Position numbers and translations under genes: made by a program. Source: JAEMQF01 sp963791595 (GTDB lineage: Bacteria > Pseudomonadota > Gammaproteobacteria > Burkholderiales > Burkholderiaceae_C). Taken from it: a stretch of DNA of 64,000 nucleotides. The stretch is taken from contig CAWBTF010000027.1 of assembly GCA_963791595.1 (NCBI GenBank), positions 60,569-124,568 on the forward strand. The letters are read 5' to 3'. The notes under the pieces were generated by a model, which was not told the DNA's origin, did no database searches, and saw nothing but the letters and a program-made list of their open reading frames with translations. Shown here in pieces: positions 26,002-37,427 of this stretch (positions within the stretch are counted from its first letter, which is position 1; each line of letters begins with the position of its first letter).

Positions 26002-28128
26002 ATGAACAGCGACGCATTCAAAGACATCGAGAAACTCGAAACCGACCTCTGGGAGGCCGCGGACAACCTCCGCGCCAACTCCAAGCTCACCTCCAGCGAC
26101 TACTTCATGCCGGTGCTGGGCGTGATCTTCCTGCGCCACGCGGCCAACCGCTTCGACGCGGCCCACCGGCAGATCGAGGCCGACCAGGCCAGCGGCAAGA
26201 TGCCCAAGCGCAAGGTGCTGCCGGCCGACTACATCGCGCGCCGCGTCGCTGTACCTGCCCGAGAAGGCCCGCTACGACTGGATCATGCAGCAGGCGGCCG
26301 TCGAGCGGCGCCGACCTGCCCAAGCTCGTCACCGAGGCGATGACCGCCATCGAGGCCGAGTTCGAGCCGCTCCAGGGCGTGCTGCCCAAGGACTACGGCA
26401 TCTTCGAGACCAAGGTGCTCGAAGACCTGATGCGCCTGTTCAACAGCGAGCAGATCAAGCAGGCCACCGGCGACGTCTTCGGCCGCATCTACGAATACTT
26501 CCTCGCCAAGTTCTCGATCCAGAAGGCGCACGACAACGGCGAGTTCTTCACGCCGTCCTCGCTCGTGCAGACCATCGTCAACGTCATCGAGCCCGACCAC
26601 GGCACGGTGTTCGACCCGGCCTGCGGCTCGGGCGGCATGTTCGTGCAGTCGAGCCACTTCATCGAGCACGAGGGCGGCGACACGGCGAAGAAGGTCGTCT
26701 TCTACGGCCAGGAGAAGAACCGCGACACCATCCGCATCGCCAAGATGAACCTCGCGGTCCACGGGCTGGAGGGGAAGATCGCCGAGGCCATCACCTACTA
26801 CCAGGACGAGCACAACCTCGCCGGCAAGTGCGACTTCGTGATGGCCAATCCGCCCTTCAACGTGGACCTGGTGGACGCCGAGCGCATCAAGGGCGACCCG
26901 CGCCTGCCCTTCGGCCTGCCGGGCGTGAACAAGCAGAAGAAGGTCTCAACGGCAACTACCTCTGGATCTCCTACTTCTGGAGCTACCTGAACGAGAAGGG
27001 CCGCGCCGGCTTCGTCATGTCCTCGCAGGCGTCCAGCGCCGGGCACGGCGAGAAGGAGGTGCGCCGGAAGATCGTCGAGACCGGCGACGTGGACGTGATG
27101 ATCTCCATCCGCTCCAACTTCTTCTACACCCGCACCGTCCCCTGCGAGCTGTGGCACTTCGACCGGGCCAAGCCCGCCGAGCGCAAGGACAAGGTGCTGA
27201 TGCTCGACGCGCGCAACGTCTACCGCAAGGTCACGCGCAAGATCTACGACTTCTCGCCCGAGCAGATGCAGAACCTCGCGGCCATCGTCTGGCTCTATCG
27301 CGGCCAGCAGGAGCGCTTCCTCGGGCTGGTGAAGGACTACCTCGGCCGCGTCTGCGCCGAGAGCGCGGCGGTCCCGGCGGCGCTCGCCGCCTTCGAGACC
27401 ACGCTCGCCGACCTGCGCGGGCGCTTCGACGCGCTCGCCAAGGCGGTGGCGAAGCACGCCGACCTCGACGCCGACAAGAAGCAGGCGCTCGCCGATGCCG
27501 TGACCGAACTGCGCGAGGCGGCCACGCTCTACGAGACCGACGCGAACGAAGCTCCTCGCGAGCCTGCGCTGCCTTCGGCCAGAAGTACGCCAAGGCGCTG
27601 CCCGACAAGAACGACGCCCAGCACGCCGCGCGCAAGGCGTTCGACCCCATCGCCGAGGCGATCCGCGGCCTCGTCAAGCAGGTGGACCTGCTCTACAAGC
27701 TCGCCGCGCGCGTGGCGGACCTGGGCGCCGAGCTCGGCGGCCGACGATGCGGTCTCCGCCGCCTACGACCGCCGCGCGACGGGCCGGCTGGTGAAGCAGC
27801 TCGACGAGGAGCGCAAGGCCGCCGTCGAGCAGCTCAAGCACGCCGCCTACTTCCACCGGCAGGTGGCCTGGCTGCAGGACCGCTTCCCGAAGGCCGAGCT
27901 CGAAGCCGTGCCGGGCTGGTGAAGCTCGTGGACCGCAAGGAGATCGAAGCCGCCGACTGGAGCCTCACCCCCGGCCGCTACGTCGGCGTCGCCCCGCCGG
28001 AGGAGGACGAGGACTTCGACTTCGAGCAGACCCTGCGCGACATCCACACCGAGCTGGCCGACCTCAACAAGGAGGCGGCGGAGCTGGCGGCGAAGATTCA
28101 GGAGAACTTCGAGGAGTTGGGGGCATGA
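26002..28128 (+). CDS. hsdM: type I restriction-modification methyltransferase subunit, multiply frameshifted
   Basis: Across frames this is an HsdM of about 700 residues. The N-terminal helical domain is KLETDLWEAADNLRANSKLTSSDYF. It is followed by the SAM motif VFDPACGSGGMFVQS and the catalytic NPPF motif of N6-adenine methylases (DFVMANPPFNVD). A long coiled-coil C-terminus ends in NKEAAELAAKIQENFEELGA. It would methylate adenine in the site set by HsdS. Frame changes occur near 26243, 26300, 26945, 27545, 27580, 27740 and 27915; most are explained by one extra base. The stop overlaps the hsdS start (ATGA). As written the protein would not be made; whether that is real decay or sequence error is unresolved. 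Confidence 0.85.
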
Positions 28129-29364
28129 ACCTCGGTCCCCAAACGCATCTCGCCAGTTAGGGCGAGTGCGTCACCGGCAAGACGCCGTCGACCAGTCGAC
28201 AGGAGTTCTTCGGCGGTGAGTACCTGTTCGTTACGCCGACCGACCTCGAATACGACCACTGACTACTGCCGAACGACTGAACGCTCCGTCACCGAGGAAG
28301 CGAAGGCTGCTCTACGCCAAGCCAGTTCATCCCGCGCCGATGCTGTCATGTCTACGTGCATCGGCGCCACGATTGGAAAATGTGCAATCGCGCCGGCCGA
28401 GTGCCTAACGAACCAGCAGATCAATTCGATTCGTTGCCAACGAGAACAGCTGACTCGAAGTTTCTTCTACTACTTGCTCTCGCCATAACGTCGATGTGGT
28501 GAAGGGGCTTGGCGGCGGAGCCGCAACGCCGATCGTCAAGTAAGTCCAAGTTCGAGGAAGTCGGAGTTCCTGGTTCCGTCGTCACTTCGCGATCAGCAGG
28601 CGCATCGCCGCCATCCTCTCCGCCTACGACGACCTGATCGAGAACAACCGGCGGCGGATGGCGCTGTTGGAGGAGGCGGCGCGGCAGCTCTACCGCGAGT
28701 GGTTCGTCCGCCTCCGCTTCCCCGGCCACGAGCACACAGTCTTTGCACACGGCGTGCCGGAGGGCTGGAGAAGGGCCACATTGGCGAGCATCACCGAGAA
28801 GATCGGAAGTGGCTTCACACCCCGAGGTGGCGAGGCTTCCTATGTCGACGAGGGAACTGCACTGATTCGAAGCCAGAACATCTATGACGACGATTTCCTG
28901 GATGAGGGACTGGCCTTTGTGAACGACAACGACGCCGAGGCACTAGAGGGCGTCACAGTTCAGTCGAACGACATCCTCCTCAACATCACGGGGGCATCTG
29001 TGGGACGATGCTGCATGGCACCCGAACGCTACTTGCCCGCCCGCGTCAATCAGCACGTCATGATCATTCGGGCTGACCGGCGTTGGCAAACCCGTTCTTC
29101 GTCCACAAGGCAATCAACTCGGACCAGAACAAGCGCCAGTTGCTGAGCTTCGCGCAGAAGGGCTCGACGAGAGAGGCGCTGACCAAGGAGATGATGTCGA
29201 GGTTCGAGATTGCTCTGCCGTCGAGTGCGCTCATGCGGCAATTCGGCGAATTCGCCGGATCGGCCTTTCGTCAGCGCGAGGTGCTTGCTGCGCAAAACGA
29301 GAAGCTCCGCGCGGCCCGCGACCTGCTCCTGCCGCGCCTGATGAGCGGCGAGATTGCCGTATGA
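28125..29364 (+). CDS. hsdS: type I restriction-modification specificity subunit, multiply frameshifted
   Basis: Fragments in different frames assemble into a two-TRD HsdS of about 410 residues. The first target-recognition domain contains GECVTGKTPSTSRQEFFGG, LFVTPTDLEYDH and CIGATIGKCAIAPAECLTNQQ. The central conserved region is RIAAILSAYDDLIENNRRRMALLEEA. The second TRD contains IGSGFTPRGGEASYV, ILLNITGASVGRCCMAPERYL and the distal helix LRAARDLLLPRLMSGEI. It decides the DNA site bound by the HsdMSR complex. The first TRD (28180-28560) is clearly less GC-rich than its surroundings, as is usual for exchanged recognition domains. There are at least five frame changes. It overlaps both hsdM and the next gene by four bases. 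Confidence 0.82.
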
Positions 29365-30996
29365 CAAACGAAGACCAGCACACCGACCACAAGTCGCTGC
29401 GCCTGGTCACGGGCAGAACGGCGGACTGGGATGCGCTGGCGCGCGACTGCGTGTGTTTCGCCAACGGCGCCGGCGGGCGGCTGTTGATCGGCATCGAAGA
29501 CGGCGCAGACGAGCCCCCACCCGGCCAGTCGTTGCGCCGGATCTGGCGGAGCGGATGCGCAAGCGCATCGGCGAACTGACGGTGAACGTGCAGGCGTTGC
29601 CGAGCATGCGGCGCTCGGCCAACGGCGGCGAATTCGTCGAACTGGAGATCGCGCGCTCGGCCAATGTCGCGTCGACCACGGATGGACGCTACTACCTTCG
29701 CGTGGCCGACGCTGCAAGCCGGTGATCGGCGACGACGTGCTGCGCCTGGCGAACGAGCGCCCCGGCTATCCGTGGGAGTCCATGGCGACCGCGTCGCCGT
29801 CGCCTCGGCCGATCCCGGCGACGTTGCGGATTTCGCCGCCGGCATCCGCGCTTCCGACCGCGTGAAGGCTCCGTCAAGGAGAAGTCCGACGCTGAACTTC
29901 TGGCCCATTACGGCCTCGCGCAAGGCGGCGTGCTGACGCGGCTGGGGGTGCTGCTGGTGGGAGCGACGGTGGACCGGCGTGCACTGGGCAGCGCGCCGCT
30001 CGTGCAGGCCATCAAGTACGACGAGCGCGGGAAGAAGATCAACAAGCGGATCTGGGACGACTTCGCGCTGTCGCCGGTCGAGCTCGTGGACGCGGTCTGG
30101 CGCGACGTGCCGGACTTTCGGGAGAGCTACGAAGTGCCCGAAGGGCTGTATCGCCGCCAGGTGCCGGCCTACGACGAGAAGGTCGTGCGTGAGCTGCTGG
30201 TCAACGCGCTGGTGCATCGGCCCTACACGCAACAGGGCGACATCTACCTCAATCTGCACCCGGATCGGCTCGAGGTGGTCAATCCCGGGCGCCTGCCGCT
30301 CGGCGTCACGCCGAAGAACATCCTGCACGCGAGCCGGCGCCGCAACGAAGGGCTGGCGCGCGTCTTCCACGACCTGGGCTGATGGAGCGCGAGGGCAGTG
30401 GCTTCGACCTGATGTACGAACGCCTGCTGTCGCAAGGCCGGCCTGCGCCGGTGCCGGAGGAGGGGAGCGACTGGGTCAAGGTGACGATCGATCGGCGGAT
30501 CGTGAAACCGGAGGTGATGCAGTTGATTGCGCAAGCGGATGCCCGCTTCCAGTTGACGCAGCGGGAACGAATCACGCTCGGTGTGCTGGGGCAGACCGAG
30601 GGCATGACCGCGCGCGAACTGGCCGCGCTGCTCGAGACGGACAGCACGGAGGCACTCGCCAGGTGGCTGGGGCGGCTCCCCGAAATGGGGCTGGTGTCGA
30701 GCGCGGGGCGGACCAAGGGGACCCGTTACTTCGTTGATCCAGCCTTGCTCAAGGATTCCGGTGTCAGGCTCGCCACGTCGTTGAAGCGCATCGAGCCGCA
30801 CCGGCTGGTGGAGCTGGTGCGCGAGGACTTGCGGCGCTATCCGCGCTCGAAGATCGGCGAAATCGGCGGCCGCATCGGCCCGGAGATCAACCGTTCGCAG
30901 CTGCGGCGTGCTTTGGCGCAGCTGGTCCGCTCCGGCGTGGCCGTCATGGATGGTCAACGGGCGGTCGCGCGCTACCGCTTGTGGGAGGAGCCTTGA
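29361..30996 (+). CDS. AlbA_2 (Schlafen-like) ATP-binding regulator in the hsd operon, frameshifted
   Basis: Read across frames this is an AlbA_2/HATPase_c_4 protein of about 540 residues. The N-terminal AlbA_2 domain (LARDCVCFANGAGGRLLIGIEDGAD, FVELEIARS) is followed by a RecG-like segment (GLYRRQVPAYDEKVVRELLVNALVHRPY) with NPGRLPLGVTPKNILHASRRRN. The C-terminus holds winged-helix-like repeats (LGVLGQTEGMTARELAALLE). The ATG overlaps the hsdS stop. Such genes are often inserted between hsdS and hsdR and are thought to regulate or modulate the system. At least four frame changes lie between 29500 and 30385; the last 614 bases are intact. Confidence 0.8.
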
Positions 30997-31163
30997 AGCA
31001 GCGCGTTTGGATCAAAGTCGAGCGAATCCGCAGCAATTGGCCATTGGGTCGCTCCAAAGCATGCCGGCGGATTGCGCTAACTCGTTGCAGCGTCGATACT
31101 TTTCTCGGGTTCGGCGGCGCCGAATGCGCAAAGAGTGATCCAAAGGACTGAGCCAAGCAGACC

Positions 31164-34100
31164 GTGGCATTCACCGACATCAACAGCGAAGACCGGCTGG
31201 TCCAGCAGACGTTCGCCGACCATCTGCGCGATCGGCTCGGCTGGGAGAGCGTCTACGCCTACAACGCCGAGACCTTCGGGCCGCACGGCACGCTGGGCCG
31301 GGCGTCCGAGCGCGACGTGGTGCTGGTGCGGGACCTGCGGGCGGCGCTGGAGCGGCTGAACCCGGACCTGCCGGAATCGGCGCGCGAGCAGGCGATCGAG
31401 AAGCTCACCCGCATCGACTTCGCCCGCTCGCTGGTCCAGCACAACCGGGAGTTCTACGGCTTCATCCGCGACGGCGTGCCGGTCGAGTGGCGGGACGCAA
31501 GCGGCGAGACCCGGCACGCGCGCGCGCAGGTGATCGACTTCCGCAACGTCCGCCAACAACCGCTTCCTCGCCGTGCGCGAGCTGAAGATCCAGGGCGTGC
31601 GCGTGCCGCACTACAACCGCCGCGCCGATCTGGTCTGCTTCGTCAACGGCCTGCCGCTGGTCTTCATCGAACTGAAGGCCGTCTACCGGAACATCCGCGC
31701 CGGCTTCGACGACAACCTGACCGACTACCTGCACCGAGCACAGCATCGCCCACGCCTTCCACCACAACGCCTTTCTGGTGGTGAGCAACGGCGACCAGGC
31801 CCGCTACGGCTCGATCACCAGCAAGTGGGAGCACTTCGTCGAGTGGAAGCGCAACGCCGAGAAGGACAAGGGCGCGCCTGGATGCCGAGGCGCTGCTGGA
31901 CGGCATGCTGGCCAAGGAGCGGCTGCTCGACCTGGTCGAGAACTTCATCCTGTTCGACGACAGCCGGGCCGGGCGGCACGCGCAAGATCGTGGCGCGCAA
32001 CCATCAGGTGCTCGGCGTCAACAACGCCGTCGCGTCCGTCGTGCGGCAGGAGGAGCTGAAGCGGCAGTTCCCGCCGGAGCGAGCGGCTGATCGAGTATCG
32101 GGTGCCGAAGCCGGAAGCTGCTGAAGGTCGCCGAAGCGCCGCCGCCGGACTCGGCGTATGCCGCGCCCGCACTCGCCGAGTGGCGTGGAGGACGACGAAC
32201 TGCCGCTGGTGAAGCGGGCGCATCCGGACCTGGGGCGGCTGGGCGTGTTCTGGCACACGCAGGGCAGCGGCAAGTCCTACTCGATGGCGTTCTTCGCCGA
32301 GAAGGTGCGGCGGGTCGTGCCCGGCAACTTCACCTTCCTGGTGATGACCGACCGCGAGGATCTGGACGACCAGATCTGGCGCACGTTCGTCGGCTGCGGC
32401 GTGCCGGACGAGAAGACGCCGCGCGCCGGCTCGGGCAAGGAGCTGCAGGAGATCCTGCAGCGGCAATCACCGCTTCGTCTTCAGCCTGATCCACAAGTTC
32501 AACCAGCCGGTGACCGAGCCCTACAGCGAGCGCGACGACATCATCGTCGATCTCGGACGAGGCGCACCGGACGCAGGCGGGCAAGTTCGCGCGCAACATG
32601 CGCCTCGCGCTGCCCAACGCCTCGTTCATCGGCTTCACCGGCACGCCGCTCTTCAAGCACGACGAGCTGACCAAGCGCATCTTCGGCGGCTACATCTCGC
32701 GCTACGACTTCAAGCGCTCCGAGGAGGACCAGTCCACGGTCAAGCTGGTCTACGAGAACCGGGGCGAGAAGCTGGGCATCGCCCGGCTCGACCTGAACGA
32801 CCGGATCGCCGACGCCGATCGAGAAGGCCGACCTCGACCCGGATCAGGACAGCGCTGCTGGAGAAGCTGCTCGGCAAGGACTACGAGGTCATCACCGCCG
32901 ACGACCGGCTGGACAAGCTGGCCGACGATTTCGTCGAGCACTGCTCCACCCGCTGGGAGACCGGCAAGTCGATGCTGGTGTGCATCGACAAGATCACCTG
33001 CGCGCGGATGTTCCAGCGCATCGAGCCGCGCTGGAAGGCCAAGCTCGCGCAGGCTGCAGGCGCTCATTCCCGATGAAGGAGGCGGAGCTTGCCGCTGCCA
33101 CCGACCCGGACGAGCGGGAGCGCCTCGGCGAGCAGCTCGAAGCGCTGCGCGGCAGGCGCAGTGGATGGAGAGCACGATCATCGAGATCATCATCAGCGAG
33201 GCGCAGAACGAGGTCCGCGACTTCCAGAAGTGGGGCTTCGACATCATCCCGCACCGGGTGGTGATGAAGACCGGGTTTCGAGACGCCCGACGGCAAGCGG
33301 GTGGCCGTGGAGGACGCCTTCAAGGACCCGCAGCATCCCTTCCGCATCGCCATCGTCTGCGCGATGTGGCTGACCGGCTTCGACGTCGAGTGCCTGGCGA
33401 CGCTCTACATCGACAAGCCGATGAAGGCCCACACCCTGATGCAGGCCATCGCCCGCGCCAACCGCGTGTTACCCGGGCAAGGACTGCGGCGTCATCGTCG
33501 ACTACAACGGCATGCTCAAGAGCCTGCGCGAGGCGCTGGCGCAGTACGCCCTCGGCGACGAGGACGACGGCGGCGAGGGCGGCGAGCATCGTGGCCCCGA
33601 TCGAGGAGCTGGTGGCAGCCCTGCTCCAGGCCATCGAAGCGGCGGAGAAGCACCTGCTCGGGCTCGGCTTCGATGCCGACCCGGCTGCACGGCGCGACCG
33701 GGTTCGACCGCATCGAAGCCCTGCGCGATGCCGTGGACGCGCTCTACACCTCGGACGAGGCCAAGCGCCGCTTCGAGATCATGGCGCGGCAGGTGTTCAT
33801 CCGCTTCAAGGCGCTGCTGATGGAGCCGAGCGCCCTGGCCTACGCCGAGCGGCACGACAACATCGAGGCCATCTACAAGAAGCTGCAGGAGCGGCGCGAC
33901 ACGGCCGACGTGACCGAGGTGCTCAAGGAACTGCACCGGATCGTCAACGAGGCGATCCGCGCCGCGGCGCCGGGCGACGACCACGCCGAAGGGCTCACGG
34001 TGGACCTGAGCCAGATCGACTTCGAGAAGCTGCGGGACGAGTTCGCCGAGCAAGGTGCAGCCGCAAGCACGCCGCCCTGCAGGACATCCGCGACGTCGTC

Positions 34101-34595
34101 GAGAAGAAGCTGGCGCAGATGCTCGCCCGCAACCCGATGCGGATGGACTACTACAAGAAGTACCAGGAGATCATCGCCGACTACAACCGCGAGAAGGACC
34201 GGGCGACGGTTGAAGCGACCTTCGCGCAGCTGGTCGAGCTCGCAGCCAGCCTCGATGCCGAGCAGCGGCGCGCCGCCGAAGAGGGGCTGAGCGACGACGA
34301 GCTGGCGCTGTTCGACCTGCTGTTCAAGGACAACATCAGCAAGACGGATCGGGAGCGGCTGAAGCAGGCGAGCAGGGCTTGCTGGCGTCGCTGCGAGGGC
34401 TTCTCGCGCCCATGCAGGACTGGACGCAGAACGCCGACCACGCAGGCCGAGGTCAAGGTGTTCATCCTCGACAACCTCTATGAGTCGCTGCCGCGGCCGC
34501 CGTTCACGGACGAGGAGACCGAGGACATCGCGTCGCGGGTGTACGACTACGTCTGGCAGCGAAGCGCGAGCGGGCATGATCTGGCGGCCGCGTAA
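31164..34595 (+). CDS. hsdR: type I restriction endonuclease/translocase subunit, heavily frameshifted
   Basis: Pieces in all three frames assemble into an HsdR of about 1130 residues. The nuclease core RRADLVCFVNGLPLVFIELK supplies the D...ExK residues. The helicase has FWHTQGSGKSYSM (Walker A), FLVMTDREDLDDQIW, SDEAHRTQ (frameshifted), IGFTGTPLF and CAMWLTGFDVECLATLYIDKP. The C-terminal helical region ends IASRVYDYVWQRS. It would translocate DNA and cut unmethylated DNA. I count about 17-20 frame changes; nearly all resolved ones are single extra bases (for example near 31555, 31733, 31873, 31973 and 32543). The GTG start lies 167 bp after the preceding gene. Confidence 0.86.
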
Positions 34596-34617
34596 CCGGC
34601 GCCTTGGGGATGACACG

Positions 34618-34766
34618 ATGAGCAGCAACAGGCCGACTTGCTGGCGCTTCAGCAGGCCAGCGCCAGGTTGAAAGCAGCGATGCCTCTCGGTGAAGACGAG
34701 GTCGATGCGCTTGTGAAGGACTTTCAGGCCGAGCGCAAAGCGGCCCCGCGGCGCAAGCGGCGATGA
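34618..34766 (+). CDS. possible small helical protein after hsdR (frameshifted)
   Basis: From the ATG at 34618 only a short frame is open. In the next frame a clear coding-like stretch follows (QQADLLALQQASARLKAAM, then EDEVDALVKDFQAERKA and a basic tail ending at 34766). A single misplaced base just after the ATG would give a hydrophilic protein of about 49 residues with a basic C-terminus. It follows hsdR by 22 bases. No family is recognised. It may be a small DNA-binding or antitoxin-like protein, but support is thin. Confidence 0.35.
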
Positions 34767-34837
34767 ACCCGTGACGGCTCGCGCCATCGTCCTCGACGCC
34801 AACCAAGGCGCGCGCGTGCGCGCCGGGTGTCGAATGA

Positions 34838-36146
34838 TTACGGCAGCTTGACGGCCTCGATGTCGGCCTTGGCGCCGAGCCCAAGCGTCCTGACGAACGA
34901 GACGTGGTGGCCGCGCGTCGTGATGTTGTCGTCATGCACCGCGAAGCCGACGTTGTAGACGCCGCCCTCCTTGAGCGTCTTGTCGTCGTCGTTGGTCAGG
35001 CCGAGCGGGCGGATCATCACCACGGTCCACATGCCGTCCTTCCAGCTGGCGATGGCGTTGTTGTCGGCGGCCGAGCCCTTGGCGTCCTCGCGGCTGATGA
35101 TGTAGTCGGGGATCATGTCGCCTTCCTTCCAGCCCGCGTTCGGGTCGAACGGCACCGCGTTCTGCTCGCGAATCAGGAAATGGTCGCCCTTGCGCAGCTG
35201 CGTCGGCGGTGATCGACTTGTAGCCGACCTTCTTCTCGTCCCACATGAACTTCGGCGCGTGCGTGTCTTGGCGTCGGCATTGCCGCCGAACATGTCCTTG
35301 CCGGCATCGCCGAGCGCGACACTCGAGCACGTAGCCGTCGTCGGCCATGCCGACCGGGTGGGTGCGGTGCGCGCGCCACTGGATCAGGTCGACGAAACCG
35401 CCTGCGGCCTTGATCTTGGCGATCTCCTCGACCGTCTTGCCGGTCTTCCAGTCGGACGGGTCGGTGCGGCTGGCGGGCAGATACTTGCGCACGTCGTTCT
35501 TCTTGATGCGCCGTCAGCAGCGCGTTGGCGGCGACTTCGTCCTTGGTGAACTGCTTGGGCATGTCGCGCTGGCCGTCGTGGCAGGTCAGCCAGCAGCCCT
35601 GCTGCGCGAAGCCGGGCACCTTGCCGTCGTCGATCATGATCGACATGCGGTCTTCGTAGATGCCGGGCTGCTTGCCTTCCTGCACCACCTTGTCGAGCTT
35701 CGGGATAGCCGTAGACTTTCCATTCCTTGCCGTCGAAGCGCAGGTACTGGTGCTCGGTGCCCGGGATACGGGTTCTGCGTCTTCCACTGGAAGCGCAGGT
35801 AGGCGTTCTTGTCGTCGTAGGCGGCCTGCACCTTGAGATCGACGTAGCCGTTCTTGCCCTTGACCGGCATGGGCTCGAGGCGGCCGCCCTTGACGATGTT
35901 CTCGCCGAGGTCCTTTTCGGCGTCTTGTTCGTCATGGCAGGAGGTGCAGGCTTCGCCGCGCTTGACCTCGCGTCCCGCGCCCTTGTGCGCGTCGCTGCGC
36001 ACCCACTCATAGGACGACTGGCCGGGATAGAACAGCGGCACGCTCTTTTGTGGGATCGGGCCCCAGTCGATCTTGGCGGGATCGGCGGCCATCGCAAGGC
36101 TCGCGGCGAGCAGCGCGGGGATCAGGACCAGTGGGTGGTTGTTCAT
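34838..36146 (-). CDS. ethylbenzene-dehydrogenase-gamma-like periplasmic c-type heme protein, frameshifted
   Basis: Across frames this is an exported protein of about 430 residues with a signal peptide (LVLIPALLAASLAMA) and an EB_dh-type heme-binding beta domain (NGYVDLKVQAAYDDKNAYLRFQW, SIMIDDGKVPGFAQQG, GMWTVVMIRPLGL). It carries CTSCH near residue 70 and an unusual CWLTCH (C-x3-C-H) near residue 175. Related proteins accompany or replace the heme subunit of DMSO-reductase-type enzymes. Frame changes occur near 35765, 35705, 35513, 35325, 35265 and 35210, mostly one extra base; one near 35265 looks like a lost G. No catalytic molybdenum subunit is adjacent. Confidence 0.72.
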
Positions 36147-36353
36147 TGTGTACCTTCGCAGTAGGTGATTGGAGTGCGGTTTGCGATTCCCATCGAACAC
36201 CCCTGATGGGTGCCGCCAACGAGAAACATGGCACCCGCATACTGCGTCGCGTGACGCCTTGGGCCATTGACCTGGGACAACGCAAGCCGACGCGACAGCG
36301 AATGCGGCTTTGCCGCTCTTGCCCCCAAGAGGTTCCGCTTCGTGGAATGCGGT

Positions 36354-37358
36354 CTACTTCGCGGCAACCCCGATCGATCTGCCGCACTTGTCTCGGATGC
36401 TGGCCGAGAACTCTTTTCTGTCGTGATCCTCCAGAAGCGTCCACACATGATCGAACGCCTTCTCGGTATCCGGGTCGGCCAAGGCAGTGCACAACCAATC
36501 CGCGTGGGGCACGCCGAAGGTTTCCTTGAACCGCTGCGCCTGCCGCTTCGTCAGGCCCGCCGCAATTGCAGGCCGGTCGCCTGGGGCGGCGCGCATCAGC
36601 CGGTCCCAGATCAACTTGCCTTCAAGCCTCCAGGAGAAGTCGTCGTTTCTGGTGCCGGCGGACAGCTTGACCAGGAGCTCGAGCGCCTGCGTGTCTTCAG
36701 TGGAAATCGGATCCGGGCTCTCGATGAAGCCGTGCGCGAGGCCGATGAGGATCCACTTCAACTCCTCGTCCTCGCTCCACAAGTACGGGCTGAGCCATGA
36801 GCCTGCCGCCCTCTGGCGGGACGCGATGACGTGCGGGAGAAGCTGACCCGGCGCCACTGCGCGCGCCCGGTCGAGGACGCGACTGGACATGCTCTCCTGC
36901 AGCACCAGGTACAGGATCGACCCGACGGGCACGAGAGCGAGAGCCCCAGCCAGAATCGCCATGGGGAGCCGACTTGCAACCCCGCGCGCATGCGACGCAA
37001 GCTGCAGGAAGGGCGCCACCAGCATGGCCGGCACCGCCGCCAGCAACAGCACGACGAAGATCGCCCACGCGCCCAACGGGCGTTGCTGCATCGTGGCGCG
37101 GCCGTCTCCGAACACCGCGATCAGCAGGACCACCAGTGCGCAGGTCACCACCGTGACCGGGATCACAAAGACCTTTCGCTTGCCCCAGCCCACGCCGAGC
37201 GCAACGGCCAGCAGAATGCCCCACTGAAACAGGAGATAGACGGCCAGGAGAAACGCCAGGCCGTCGAGCCGCATTTGCCCATACGAGGCCCAGGCCGCGG
37301 CGGCAGATGCCAGCCCGAGCGATCCGGCGCCAAGGTCGCGCAAAAGGCGCAGGCGCAC
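36354..37358 (-). CDS. membrane protein of unknown function
   Basis: This 334-residue protein has about five hydrophobic helices in its N-terminal half: near residues 10-25, 33-56, 62-82, 96-120 and 132-153. A soluble C-terminal half of about 175 residues is rich in charged helices (EDHDRKEFSASIRDKCGR at the end). The frame is intact and the codon use normal. I recognise no family motif. It is followed on the same strand by the heme protein gene 207 bp downstream and preceded by ridA and panE, but the gaps do not force an operon. Confidence 0.7.
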   Translation of the reverse strand: MRLRLLRDLGAGSLGLASAAAAWASYGQMRLDGLAFLLAVYLLFQWGILLAVALGVGWGKRKVFVIPVTVVTCALVVLLIAVFGDGRATMQQRPLGAWAIFVVLLLAAVPAMLVAPFLQLASHARGVASRLPMAILAGALALVPVGSILYLVLQESMSSRVLDRARAVAPGQLLPHVIASRQRAAGSWLSPYLWSEDEELKWILIGLAHGFIESPDPISTEDTQALELLVKLSAGTRNDDFSWRLEGKLIWDRLMRAAPGDRPAIAAGLTKRQAQRFKETFGVPHADWLCTALADPDTEKAFDHVWTLLEDHDRKEFSASIRDKCGRSIGVAAK

Positions 37359-37427
37359 TCGGTGCTTGGAAAGGGGTGTGGCAGAAATTTTCAGACTCCG
37401 TTCATGGGTCCGCCACTCGCTGAAGCT

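Noticed and set aside
31164..34595. Programmed ribosomal frameshifting in hsdR
   Set aside because: There are far too many shifts, no slippery heptamers with downstream structures, and the same pattern occurs in neighbouring unrelated genes.
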